Positions 7,374 to 13,476 of a DNA stretch of 19,384 nt are shown here, in pieces; within the stretch, counting starts at the first letter, position 1, and every line of letters begins with the position of its first letter. The stretch is from contig UQVN01000033.1 of NCBI GenBank assembly GCA_900544525.1, positions 1 through 19,384 of the forward strand, read 5' to 3'. Both the position numbers and the translations under genes were made by a program. The DNA comes from an uncultured Eubacteriales bacterium. Lineage in GTDB: Bacteria > Bacillota > Clostridia > Lachnospirales > Lachnospiraceae. Under the pieces are notes generated by a model. The model saw nothing but the letters and a program-made list of their open reading frames with translations. It was not told where the DNA came from and did no database searches.

Positions 7374-7422
7374 CACAGAAGGCAGGAAGTTTTCAAGTTG
7401 AAAACACCTATCTTTGTGGCAG
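7363..7422 (-). terminator. Intrinsic terminator of the rpmG-rplA operon
   Basis: On the minus strand CTGCCACA (7415-7422) pairs with TGTGGCAG (7370-7377), enclosing an inner hairpin GTTTTCAACTTGAAAAC, and is followed by seven T (7363-7369). It sits 13 nt after the rplA stop codon. Confidence 0.88.
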
Positions 7423-7435
7423 TCCATAAAGACAA

Positions 7436-8128
7436 TTAAGCAAGTTTTACTGTGTTTAATTTAACACCAGGTCCCATTGTAGAAGAGATTGTAACACTTC
7501 TTAAATATTGACCTTTAGCAGCTGCTGGTTTTGCCTTATTGATTGCATCTATTAATGTCTGGAAGTTGTCCGCTAACTGTTCCTCTGTGAAGGAAGCTTT
7601 TCCCACTGGCACGTGGATAATGTTTGTTTTGTCAAGTCTGTATTCGATTTTACCAGCCTTGATGTCAGCGATCGCTTTTGTTACGTCCATTGTAACTGTA
7701 CCAGCTTTTGGGTTTGGCATTAATCCTTTAGGTCCTAATACACGTCCTAAACGACCAACAACACCCATCATGTCTGGAGTTGCAACTACAACGTCGAAAT
7801 CTAACCAACCTTCATTCTGGATTTTAGGGATGAGTTCATCTCCGCCTACGAAATCTGCTCCAGCAGCTTCAGCTTCTTCAGCTTTTGCTCCTTTAGCGAA
7901 TACTAAAACGCGAACTGTTTTACCTGTTCCGTGTGGTAATACTACCGCACCACGAACTTGCTGATCTGCGTGACGACCATCAACACCTAAACGGATGTGA
8001 GCTTCGATTGTTTCATCGAATTTAGCGCTAGCTGATTTTTTTACGAGTGCAACCGCTTCTGCTACATCGTAAGTAGCTGTTCTATCTACAAGCTTTGCAG
8101 CTTCTACATATCTTTTACCTTTTTTCAT
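7436..8128 (-). CDS. rplA: Ribosomal protein L1
   Basis: L1 forms the mobile stalk at the E site of the 50S subunit and in many bacteria represses its own operon by binding mRNA. The 230-residue length is usual. Landmarks are the N-terminal GKRYVEAAKLVDR, the RNA-binding VDGRHADQQVRGAVVLPHGTG region (about 50-70), GRLGRVLGPKGLMPNPKAGTV (about 127-147) and the C-terminal TISSTMGPGVKLN. It is last in the operon. Its AGGAGG ribosome-binding site (8137-8145) directly abuts an L1-site-like hairpin (8146-8173), which suggests translational autoregulation. The distance to rplK, 173 nt, is unusually long, and rplJ does not follow; a terminator does. Confidence 0.98.
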   Translation of the reverse strand: MKKGKRYVEAAKLVDRTATYDVAEAVALVKKSASAKFDETIEAHIRLGVDGRHADQQVRGAVVLPHGTGKTVRVLVFAKGAKAEEAEAAGADFVGGDELIPKIQNEGWLDFDVVVATPDMMGVVGRLGRVLGPKGLMPNPKAGTVTMDVTKAIADIKAGKIEYRLDKTNIIHVPVGKASFTEEQLADNFQTLIDAINKAKPAAAKGQYLRSVTISSTMGPGVKLNTVKLA

Positions 8129-8145
8129 TTTAAAATTAACCTCCT

Positions 8146-8173
8146 GTGGTATTATCGGGAGCTACCCTCCCAC
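8146..8173 (-). promoter_or_regulatory. L1-binding-site mimic in the rplA leader
   Basis: Read on the minus strand the element begins GTGGGAGG and ends AATACCAC. These two strands pair as GTGG/CCAC with an inner stem GGGAG/CTCCC. They are the same two conserved strands that form the L1-binding site of 23S rRNA (GGUGGGAGG ... GAAAUACCACC in E. coli, from memory). The last base of the element is adjacent to AGGAGG of rplA, so L1 binding would block ribosome access. Confidence 0.8.
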
Positions 8174-8200
8174 TTACTAAGTTGCTTGTGAAACCATCCA

Positions 8201-8245
8201 ATGTCTTATCAAGACTCTACCGTCAGTCTTCTTTCGAAAAGACAT
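8201..8245 (-). repeat. Alternative hairpins in the rplK-rplA spacer
   Basis: Four GTCTT/AAGAC segments occur in 45 nt. They can fold as two local hairpins (8226-8243 and 8203-8215) or as one outer stem pairing ATGTCTT (8201-8207) with AAGACAT (8239-8245). There is no T-tract, so this is not an intrinsic terminator. It may be an mRNA processing or folding element between the two cistrons. Confidence 0.5.
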
Positions 8246-8301
8246 CTTCTGCTTTACTGTATCAATTTTTTAACTTTCTAACGAACAAATTTTAAAGAAA
8301 A

Positions 8302-8727
8302 TTATTCTTCTACAGTGATTCCCATACTTCTTGCTGTACCAGCGATCATGCTGATAGCTGCTTCAATGCTTGCTGCATTTAAATCTTTCATTTTTAATTC
8401 AGCGATTTCTTGAAGTTTTGCTTTAGAAATTGTAGCAACTTTTACTTTATTTGGTGTGCCTGATCCTGATTGGATATTGCAAGCTTTCTTTAATAAAACT
8501 GCTGCTGGTGGAGTTTTTGTGATGAAGCTGAAGCTTCTATCCTGATATACTGTGATAACTACAGGAATGATCATTCCATCCTGATCTGCAGTTTTTGCGT
8601 TGAACTGTTTTGTAAATTCAACGATGTTTACACCATGTTGACCTAAAGCTGGACCAACTGGTGGCGCAGGTGTTGCCTTACCTGCTGGAATTTGTAATTT
8701 AATATAACCGGTAACTTTTTTTGCCAT
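8302..8727 (-). CDS. rplK: Ribosomal protein L11
   Basis: L11 binds the GTPase-associated centre of 23S rRNA and takes part in factor binding and the stringent response. The 141 residues include the N-terminal KLQIPAGKATPAPPVGPALG (10-29) with the proline-rich linker, and the C-terminal RNA-binding domain from about residue 70 (TPPAAVLLKKA, GSGTPNK, AGTARSMGI). Start ATG has AGGAGGTTA (8734-8742) upstream. The 78-nt gap to nusG carries an L1-site mimic, so L11 made from this mRNA is probably under L1 control. Confidence 0.98.
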   Translation of the reverse strand: MAKKVTGYIKLQIPAGKATPAPPVGPALGQHGVNIVEFTKQFNAKTADQDGMIIPVVITVYQDRSFSFITKTPPAAVLLKKACNIQSGSGTPNKVKVATISKAKLQEIAELKMKDLNAASIEAAISMIAGTARSMGITVEE

Positions 8728-8749
8728 GATAGCTAACCTCCTGATTATT

Positions 8750-8796
8750 GTGGTATTTGCGGGAATGTCCCTCCCACCGTCTGTTCCGTACAGACG
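8750..8796 (-). promoter_or_regulatory. L1-binding-site mimic in the rplK leader
   Basis: On the minus strand a hairpin CGTCTG/CAGACG (8778-8796) runs straight into GGTGGGAGG, and after a small inner stem (GGGA/TCCC) the second strand reads AAATACCAC, ending at 8750. GGTGGGAGG and AAATACCAC correspond base for base to the L1-binding strands of E. coli 23S rRNA as I recall them. The element lies between the nusG stop and the rplK ribosome-binding site. L1 repression at the L11-L1 mRNA is established in E. coli; function here is inferred from the match. Confidence 0.85.
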
Positions 8797-8805
8797 AATT
8801 CTTTG

Positions 8806-9342
8806 TTACATTTTTTTCACGTCCATAAAATTGATTTCAACGGATGTAGCACGTCCAAAAATATCGATATCGATAAAGACTGTTTGTTTCTGAAGATTAA
8901 TTGCTTTAATCTGTCCAACAGTTCCTTGCCATGCTCCAGATACAACTTCAATTGTATCTCCTTCTTCAAAATCAATTTCTACAGCGGCTGCTTTTGCACG
9001 CTCTGCTGCTAGATCGATTCCTAATGGGCGCATTTCTTCTTCTGTTAATGGCACTGGTTTTGATCCTGGTCCAACAAATCCTGTTACACCTCTTGTATTA
9101 CGAACAACATACCAAGTGTCATCGTTCATTACCATATTGATTAAAACATATCCTGGGAACATCTTCTTAGAAACATTCTTCTTCGTACCGTTCTTCACTT
9201 CGACTACGTCTTGCAAAGGAACAATAACTTCTAAGATTTGATCTTCTAAGTGTCTGTTTTCAATTGTTTTCTCAATATTGGCTTTTACTTTGTTTTCGTA
9301 GCCTGAATAAGTGTGAACTACATACCAATTTGCTTCTGCCAT
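8806..9342 (-). CDS. nusG: Transcription elongation/termination factor NusG
   Basis: NusG binds RNA polymerase and modulates pausing, Rho-dependent termination and coupling to the ribosome. The protein is 178 residues from ATG 9342. The NGN domain (about 1-110) opens with WYVVHTYSGYE and contains KKMFPGYVLI and VRNTRGVTGFVG. The KOW domain (about 122-178) contains GDTIEVVSGAWQGTVGQI. An upstream in-frame GTG at 9351 was rejected because it forms part of the ribosome-binding site AAAGGTGG, which is correctly spaced for ATG 9342. It lies 27 nt after secE. Confidence 0.97.
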   Translation of the reverse strand: MAEANWYVVHTYSGYENKVKANIEKTIENRHLEDQILEVIVPLQDVVEVKNGTKKNVSKKMFPGYVLINMVMNDDTWYVVRNTRGVTGFVGPGSKPVPLTEEEMRPLGIDLAAERAKAAAVEIDFEEGDTIEVVSGAWQGTVGQIKAINLQKQTVFIDIDIFGRATSVEINFMDVKKM

Positions 9343-9369
9343 ATGTTCCACCTTTACTTTTTTTACTTT

Positions 9370-9576
9370 TTACTTAATCAGTAAATCCATACCGTATTGT
9401 ACAAAGAAATCAAAGACTGCAACTGCGATTCCAAGGACAATAGCCGCCACAAGGACAGTAGCTGTCTCTTTTGCAACGGTATTCTTTTTAGGCCAAACAA
9501 TTTTGCCAAACTCTGTTTTGAGTCCTTTAAACCAGTTCTTCTTCTGGGCTTTTTCTGTTCTTTCAGTTTCTCCCAT
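9370..9576 (-). CDS. secE: Preprotein translocase subunit SecE
   Basis: This is a short single-span SecE of 68 residues, the minimal Gram-positive type, which clamps SecY in the membrane. A basic cytosolic N-terminal part contains the conserved FKGLKTEFGKIVWPKK (about 16-31), followed by one transmembrane helix (about 39-60). AAAGGAAGTG precedes the ATG. It sits between rpmG and nusG as in most Firmicutes. Confidence 0.96.
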   Translation of the reverse strand: MGETERTEKAQKKNWFKGLKTEFGKIVWPKKNTVAKETATVLVAAIVLGIAVAVFDFFVQYGMDLLIK

Positions 9577-9600
9577 ACGATCACTTCCTTTACAGCCTGA

Positions 9601-9750
9601 TTATTTTGTTTCTTTGTGTAATGTGTGTTTTCTACAGAATCTACAATATTTTTTAGTTTCCATTCTATCTGGATGTGTTTTCTTATCCTTTGTCATATTG
9701 TAGTTACGTTGTTTACAATCTGTACATGCCAATGTAATTCTTACGCGCAC
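9601..9750 (-). CDS. rpmG: Ribosomal protein L33
   Basis: This is a 49-residue L33 read from a GTG start (9748-9750) with GGAGGTG 6 nt upstream. The peptide begins MRVRITLACTDCKQRNY and ends with HKETK. Two CxxC pairs, C9/C12 and C36/C39, mark it as the zinc-binding form of L33 rather than the cysteine-free form. The stop TAA is at 9601-9603 and secE follows 24 nt later. It is the first gene of the operon. It is short enough to be missed by ordinary ORF length cut-offs. Confidence 0.96.
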   Translation of the reverse strand: MRVRITLACTDCKQRNYNMTKDKKTHPDRMETKKYCRFCRKHTLHKETK

Positions 9751-9825
9751 AACTTCCACCTCCGTTTTAATTAAGTTAAATTAAGGCATAAAAAAAAGAC
9801 CTCTTCCATTTGTCTATGCTTGTTT

Positions 9826-9854
9826 AGCATAACACATCTCGTCTCATACGTCAA
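9826..9854 (-). promoter_or_regulatory. Sigma-A promoter of the rpmG-secE-nusG-rplK-rplA operon
   Basis: On the minus strand TTGACG (9849-9854) and TATGCT (9826-9831) are separated by 17 nt, close to consensus. The leader of about 70 nt contains a run of eight T near 9790-9798 with only a weak stem before it, so attenuation is possible but not evident. Confidence 0.85.
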
Positions 9855-10048
9855 TATTTTTTACTGGAATTCCTCATGATTTTCTCCGTTTTTTTCCATT
9901 TTCTACATTATCTTTCCATTCTGATTCCATTCTTATTAGGAAAATACTTTTTTCTTTTTTCATTTGCAATAAAATAAATCCCTTTTTCATTACCTTATTG
10001 TAAAACATGAAAATATCTATGACGAAAAAAACAAAAGGAGGCGTCTCT

Positions 10049-11413
10049 TTGCAGTATAAAAAAAGAAATGTATTATACAAAAAGATGTGTTTTTTCCTAT
10101 TGTTATCTTTTATTCTTTTGTCAACATCAACTGCCTATGCAGCAACCTATCCCCTTTCTTCTAACAACAAGCGATATGATTTATCTGGACAAGATCCACT
10201 CGCCATCACTCGTGTAAGCGAAAGTTGGTCCTATTATCGCTCAAGCAGAGAAGTTATTGTTGCTGTTATTGATACTGGAGTTGATATTGAGCATGAAGAT
10301 TTAAAAGATCACATTTGGACAAATGATAAGGAAATTAGTGGAAATGGCATTGATGATGACGGAAATGGTTACATCGATGACATTCATGGTTGGAACTTCT
10401 ATAATAATTCCCCTAACTTATGTAGCTACAATGAAGATGGTTTAGCAGATTCTAAAAACAATGATAATCATGGAACTCATGTAGCTGGAATTATTGGTGC
10501 AGTTGCCAACAATGGAGTCGGAATCGCAGGTGTTGCTTCTAATATCAACGTAAAAATTTTACCATTAAAAGTAACTGGTGGCGAAAACGGTACAGGAAAA
10601 ACTTCTTCCCTCATTAAAGCCATTCAATATGCTTCCGATATGGGTGCTTCTATTTGTAACATTAGTTTAAATTCTTCCAATTATAATGAACAACTCTATC
10701 TTACTATGATGAAGTCCCCTATGCTCTTTGTATGCTCTTCTGGAAATAATGATGATGGTGGAGTGAATATTGATAAAAATCCAACCTATCCTGCATCCTT
10801 TTCCTTACCAAACTTGATCTCTGTAGCTGCCATTGATTCCGATAAACAGTTTGCCTCTTATTCAAATTATGGCAAAAATTCTGTAGAGATTGCAGCACCA
10901 GGAACTCGTATTTATAGCACATTAGTTGGCAATTCCTATGGAAGATTTACTGGAACTTCTATGGCAACCCCTTTTGTATCTGGAGCGGCAGCTATTTTAG
11001 ACAGTATGAATCAAAATTTTTATGCAAGCGAATTAAAAAATCTAATTATAAAATCTGCATCCCCATTAGATTCCCTTTCTAAAAAAGTGAGTACAGGTGG
11101 CATTTTAGATGCAACGAGTGCAGTGCTATTGGCCAAAAATACTGCCCATAAAAGAGATAAAAAAGCACCAACATTAACTCTTTCTTCTAAAAAAGGAAGT
11201 AATAAAGTATCGATTTCCATTTCAGATCAAAGTTCTGGAGTAAAAACATTATCTTACCTTTCTGGAAAACATTCTAAAAGCCACTTTAAAAATGGAAAAC
11301 GAGGAAAAGCTGTCACTTCTTTAACATTAAAACTCTCAAAAGGAACTTATACTTTTTATGCCTCTGATTGGGAAGGAAATGAAGTTGTAAAAACAATTCA
11401 AATAACCGAATAA
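10049..11413 (+). CDS. Secreted subtilisin-like serine protease (peptidase S8) with Ig-like tail
   Basis: The 454-residue protein starts at TTG 10049, which has AAAGGAGG 8 nt upstream; the in-frame ATG at 10007 has no ribosome-binding site. Residues 1-31 form a signal peptide (basic N end, hydrophobic core, cleavage near AYA-A). The S8 catalytic domain spans about 45-375 with the full triad: D75 in VIDTGVD, H141 in HGTHVAG, S304 in GTSMATP, and oxyanion N233. An Asp-rich insert GIDDDGNGYIDD (100-111) resembles the calcium-binding segment of thermitase/fervidolysin-type enzymes. There is no obvious long propeptide before the domain. The last ~80 residues look like a beta-sandwich (Ig-like) domain, with no LPxTG or membrane anchor, so it is probably released or loosely wall-bound. 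It is a single gene ended by a bidirectional terminator. Confidence 0.92.
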   Translation: MQYKKRNVLYKKMCFFLLLSFILLSTSTAYAATYPLSSNNKRYDLSGQDPLAITRVSESWSYYRSSREVIVAVIDTGVDIEHEDLKDHIWTNDKEISGNGIDDDGNGYIDDIHGWNFYNNSPNLCSYNEDGLADSKNNDNHGTHVAGIIGAVANNGVGIAGVASNINVKILPLKVTGGENGTGKTSSLIKAIQYASDMGASICNISLNSSNYNEQLYLTMMKSPMLFVCSSGNNDDGGVNIDKNPTYPASFSLPNLISVAAIDSDKQFASYSNYGKNSVEIAAPGTRIYSTLVGNSYGRFTGTSMATPFVSGAAAILDSMNQNFYASELKNLIIKSASPLDSLSKKVSTGGILDATSAVLLAKNTAHKRDKKAPTLTLSSKKGSNKVSISISDQSSGVKTLSYLSGKHSKSHFKNGKRGKAVTSLTLKLSKGTYTFYASDWEGNEVVKTIQITE

Positions 11414-11435
11414 GAAAGAGAGCACTTAGAAAACG

Positions 11436-11488
11436 AAAAAGGGATGTGGACTAGCTATCTATTTTTAACTAGTCCACATCCCTTTTTT
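11436..11488. terminator. Bidirectional intrinsic terminator
   Basis: GGGATGTGGACTAG (11441-11454) pairs perfectly with 11469-11482, flanked by A5 on the left and T6 on the right, so it can stop both the protease transcript (+) and the SurA-like transcript (-). Confidence 0.93.
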
Positions 11489-11489
11489 C

Positions 11490-12170
11490 TTATCCTTTAT
11501 TAATGATTCCACGATAAAAATACTTATCGTATTTTTCACTTAAAATTCCACTTTGATTGATTATTTTTTCTTCTTTAATAAACTGTATGATCTGCTTTTC
11601 TTTCTCTACCCTCCATGCATCTTCAAGTTCTTCTTCTGTTTCTCCTTCTCTGGTTGAGAAAAACTGCTGTTTTTTTATATCCCAATATTTACTTATCAAA
11701 AGTGACTCATCGATGAAATGCTCCATAGCTTTTTCTCCCGCCTCTATCGATTCCCATGGGGCAAAAAATTGCTTGATTTCATAAGGCTTATTTACCCCTA
11801 AAAATCCAAGGGGAGAGTTTTGTTTTCCTTGTTCCTTCTCTTTTTTTGTCAGAACAATTCCTTCTTTTTTCGCCTGAACAATCACTACTTTGGAGCGAAT
11901 CAAATGATCTAATGCATGTTGTTCTGGTCTTAGATCCTTTTTAAAATTTTCTGTTATAATTGCATATTCTAACTCCCTTTGTGTTATGACAAAGTTCTCT
12001 CCCAAAACAACTTTTTCTGTTGTATCTTCCTCTTCTATATATGTCTTTGCCAATTTTCCCATTTTTTGAATACGCCCTTGATTTCCAAACCATTGTATAA
12101 AAAACAAAACAATTATAAATAAAAGAAGAACTATGAACACCACTTTATATTTTTTTATGATTTCTTTCAT
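11490..12170 (-). CDS. Membrane-anchored SurA-N-like protein, no PPIase domain
   Basis: This is a 226-residue protein with one N-terminal transmembrane segment (about residues 9-28) and a short lysine-rich cytosolic start, so the rest is probably extracytoplasmic. The region about 55-115 (LGENFVITQRELEYA ... ALDHLIRSKVVIVQAKKEGI) resembles the helical N-terminal domain of SurA/PrsA-type foldases. No parvulin peptidyl-prolyl isomerase domain follows; the C-terminal half is charged and helical. It might be a chaperone-like or assembly factor; this is inference from weak similarity. It is downstream of the glyoxalase-like gene, 47 nt away, and the spacer holds a short tandem repeat. Its ribosome-binding site is weak (AAGAAG close to ATG). 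Confidence 0.7.
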   Translation of the reverse strand: MKEIIKKYKVVFIVLLLFIIVLFFIQWFGNQGRIQKMGKLAKTYIEEEDTTEKVVLGENFVITQRELEYAIITENFKKDLRPEQHALDHLIRSKVVIVQAKKEGIVLTKKEKEQGKQNSPLGFLGVNKPYEIKQFFAPWESIEAGEKAMEHFIDESLLISKYWDIKKQQFFSTREGETEEELEDAWRVEKEKQIIQFIKEEKIINQSGILSEKYDKYFYRGIINKG

Positions 12171-12183
12171 GTCTTCTTGTAAT

Positions 12184-12217
12184 CCCCTATCCTATCCTGT
12201 CTATCCTATCTATCCTC
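12184..12217 (-). repeat. Purine-rich GATAG tandem repeat
   Basis: On the minus strand, about five imperfect copies of GATAG/GGATA run together between the glyoxalase-like gene and the SurA-like gene. The block is entirely A/G/T with G-runs and occupies most of the 5' untranslated spacer of the downstream gene. Confidence 0.7.
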
Positions 12218-12586
12218 TTATTTGCTTGGCAAAATTTCTAACCAGTACCCATCTGGGTCAGAAATAAAATAAATTCCCATCTCTGGGTTTTCAAAGCAGA
12301 TACATCCCATATCTTTATGTTTTTGATAAGCAGCTTCATAGTCATCGGCTTCAAATGCTAAATGGAATTCACATTCTCCAAGATTATATGGTTCTTTATG
12401 ATCTCGTAACCATGTTAATTCTAATTCAAAGCTGCTCTCTTTATTACCAAGGTATACAATAATAAAACTTCCATCTTCAGACTCAATTCTGCGAGTTTCA
12501 CAAAGTCCTAATGCTTCTTCATAAAACTTCATAGAACGTTCTAAATCCTGTACATTATAATTTTCATGAATCATTTTAAATTTCAT
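12218..12586 (-). CDS. Glyoxalase I-like protein (VOC superfamily lyase)
   Basis: This is a 122-residue single-domain vicinal-oxygen-chelate protein built from two beta-alpha-beta-beta-beta units. The four expected metal ligands are visible: H7 (MIHENYNV), E56 (FELELTW), H75 (CEFHLAF) and E117 (GYWLEIL). It also has the typical DLERSMKFYEEALGL and the C-terminal FISDPDGYWLEI. These match lactoylglutathione lyase (GloA) more than other VOC branches. Clostridia generally lack glutathione, so the true thiol or substrate is open. It lies 21 nt after the metallo-beta-lactamase-fold gene and is probably co-transcribed with it. Confidence 0.88.
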   Translation of the reverse strand: MKFKMIHENYNVQDLERSMKFYEEALGLCETRRIESEDGSFIIVYLGNKESSFELELTWLRDHKEPYNLGECEFHLAFEADDYEAAYQKHKDMGCICFENPEMGIYFISDPDGYWLEILPSK

Positions 12587-12607
12587 AGTTTCTTCCTCTT
12601 TTCTTTC

Positions 12608-13291
12608 TTAAATATCTGCTATTATAGACTCTTTCTCTAACTCTAATCGCCCATAATATGGCTTTAATTCTTCTTTTTCTAAATAAGGCTTTATCGCTTC
12701 GATTCCACCCCATTCGTCAAAATGCATTGGGAATATATGGCTAATCTCACATTTCTTTAATAATTCCATAATTCCTAATAAAGCGTTATGTTCTTGTCTT
12801 GGATCGACCACTACAAATCCACAATCAATCACTTTCCCTTTTAACGCATCGGTCTCTTTTCGATACATCCCTTTTTGCCATTCATTAAATTGTTCTGGCT
12901 CACCTTCCCAGTGCCACCAATTTAGATCTCCTGCATGATAAAAAGTCTTACCATCCGCCTTTATAAAAAAGGCACAGCCTTCATCGGTGGATTGTAGTGT
13001 TTGGATCTCTAATCCTTCCCATTCATATTTTTCATGATTTTTTACAGGTAAGATATTGTTTTCTCGCCTTGTTGAAACCTTATGATAAAATACATAGGAT
13101 ACATTTTCATACTTTTGTTCCAATTCAAAAATAGTAGGAGTATAATGATCACCATGTCCATGAGACACAAACACGATAATCTTCTTGCCAAAAAGCTCTG
13201 GAAGCTCTCCTTTAAAATAATCAAAGAGCAAAAAATAATTTTCTGTCTCCACTAAAAATCCACTATGATAAATTCGAGTCACATGAACCAT
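12608..13291 (-). CDS. Cytosolic metallo-beta-lactamase-fold hydrolase
   Basis: This 227-residue protein of the UlaG/L-ascorbate-lactonase-like branch of the MBL fold opens with MVHVTRIYHSGFLVET and has the metal motif HGHGDH (H44, H46, D48, H49), a later FYHAGDLNWW carrying the next metal ligands, and a C-terminal PMHFDEWGG. There is no signal peptide. The start ATG 13291 was chosen because AAGGTG lies 6 nt upstream and the MBL domain begins there. A frame extension to GTG 13351 has no ribosome-binding site and crosses a hairpin. It heads a three-gene unit with a glyoxalase-like protein and a SurA-like protein. The substrate is unknown; pairing with a glyoxalase-like gene makes aldehyde or thioester detoxification conceivable, but that is speculation. 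Confidence 0.87.
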   Translation of the reverse strand: MVHVTRIYHSGFLVETENYFLLFDYFKGELPELFGKKIIVFVSHGHGDHYTPTIFELEQKYENVSYVFYHKVSTRRENNILPVKNHEKYEWEGLEIQTLQSTDEGCAFFIKADGKTFYHAGDLNWWHWEGEPEQFNEWQKGMYRKETDALKGKVIDCGFVVVDPRQEHNALLGIMELLKKCEISHIFPMHFDEWGGIEAIKPYLEKEELKPYYGRLELEKESIIADI

Positions 13292-13329
13292 GCCTACACC
13301 TTCTTTCCATTTCGTTTGTTGGTATTTAT

Positions 13330-13358
13330 GTGAAAAGCTTGCCTTATGCACTTTTCAC
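13330..13358. repeat. Inverted repeat in the leader of the MBL gene
   Basis: GTGAAAAG (13330-13337) pairs with CTTTTCAC (13351-13358) around a 13-nt loop. It falls between the putative promoter and the start codon, so it could be an operator or an mRNA hairpin. Confidence 0.5.
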
Positions 13359-13374
13359 TATGGTTAATAGTTTT

Positions 13375-13403
13375 ATGATACCATATTTTCTCATTTGTTT
13401 CTA
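13375..13403 (-). promoter_or_regulatory. Putative promoter of the MBL-glyoxalase-SurA-like unit
   Basis: On the minus strand TAGAAA (13398-13403) and TATCAT (13375-13380) have 17-nt spacing. The -35 box is only a moderate match. Confidence 0.5.
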
Positions 13404-13414
13404 TAGCAGAAACA

Positions 13415-13451
13415 GAAAAGGCTGCCACATAAAAATGTGACAACCTTTTTT
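13415..13451 (-). terminator. Intrinsic terminator after galT
   Basis: On the minus strand a 13-bp stem (13435-13447 with 13418-13430, two G-U pairs, 4-nt loop) is followed by TTTT. A/T runs on both sides give it some activity in either direction. Confidence 0.85.
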
Positions 13452-13476
13452 CTTAGAATCATCAAAAAAAATCCAT

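Noticed and set aside
9343..9351. GTG start of nusG at 9351
   Set aside because: The GTG is part of the ribosome-binding site AAAGGTGG that serves ATG 9342.
9378..9584. Alternative frame over secE
   Set aside because: It overlaps secE in another frame; secE has the correct ribosome-binding site and conserved residues.
10007..10048. ATG start of the subtilase at 10007
   Set aside because: No ribosome-binding site precedes it, and the region encodes AAAGGAGG for the TTG start downstream.
12184..12217. CRISPR-like repeat
   Set aside because: Units are about 5 nt with no spacers of regular length and no cas genes.
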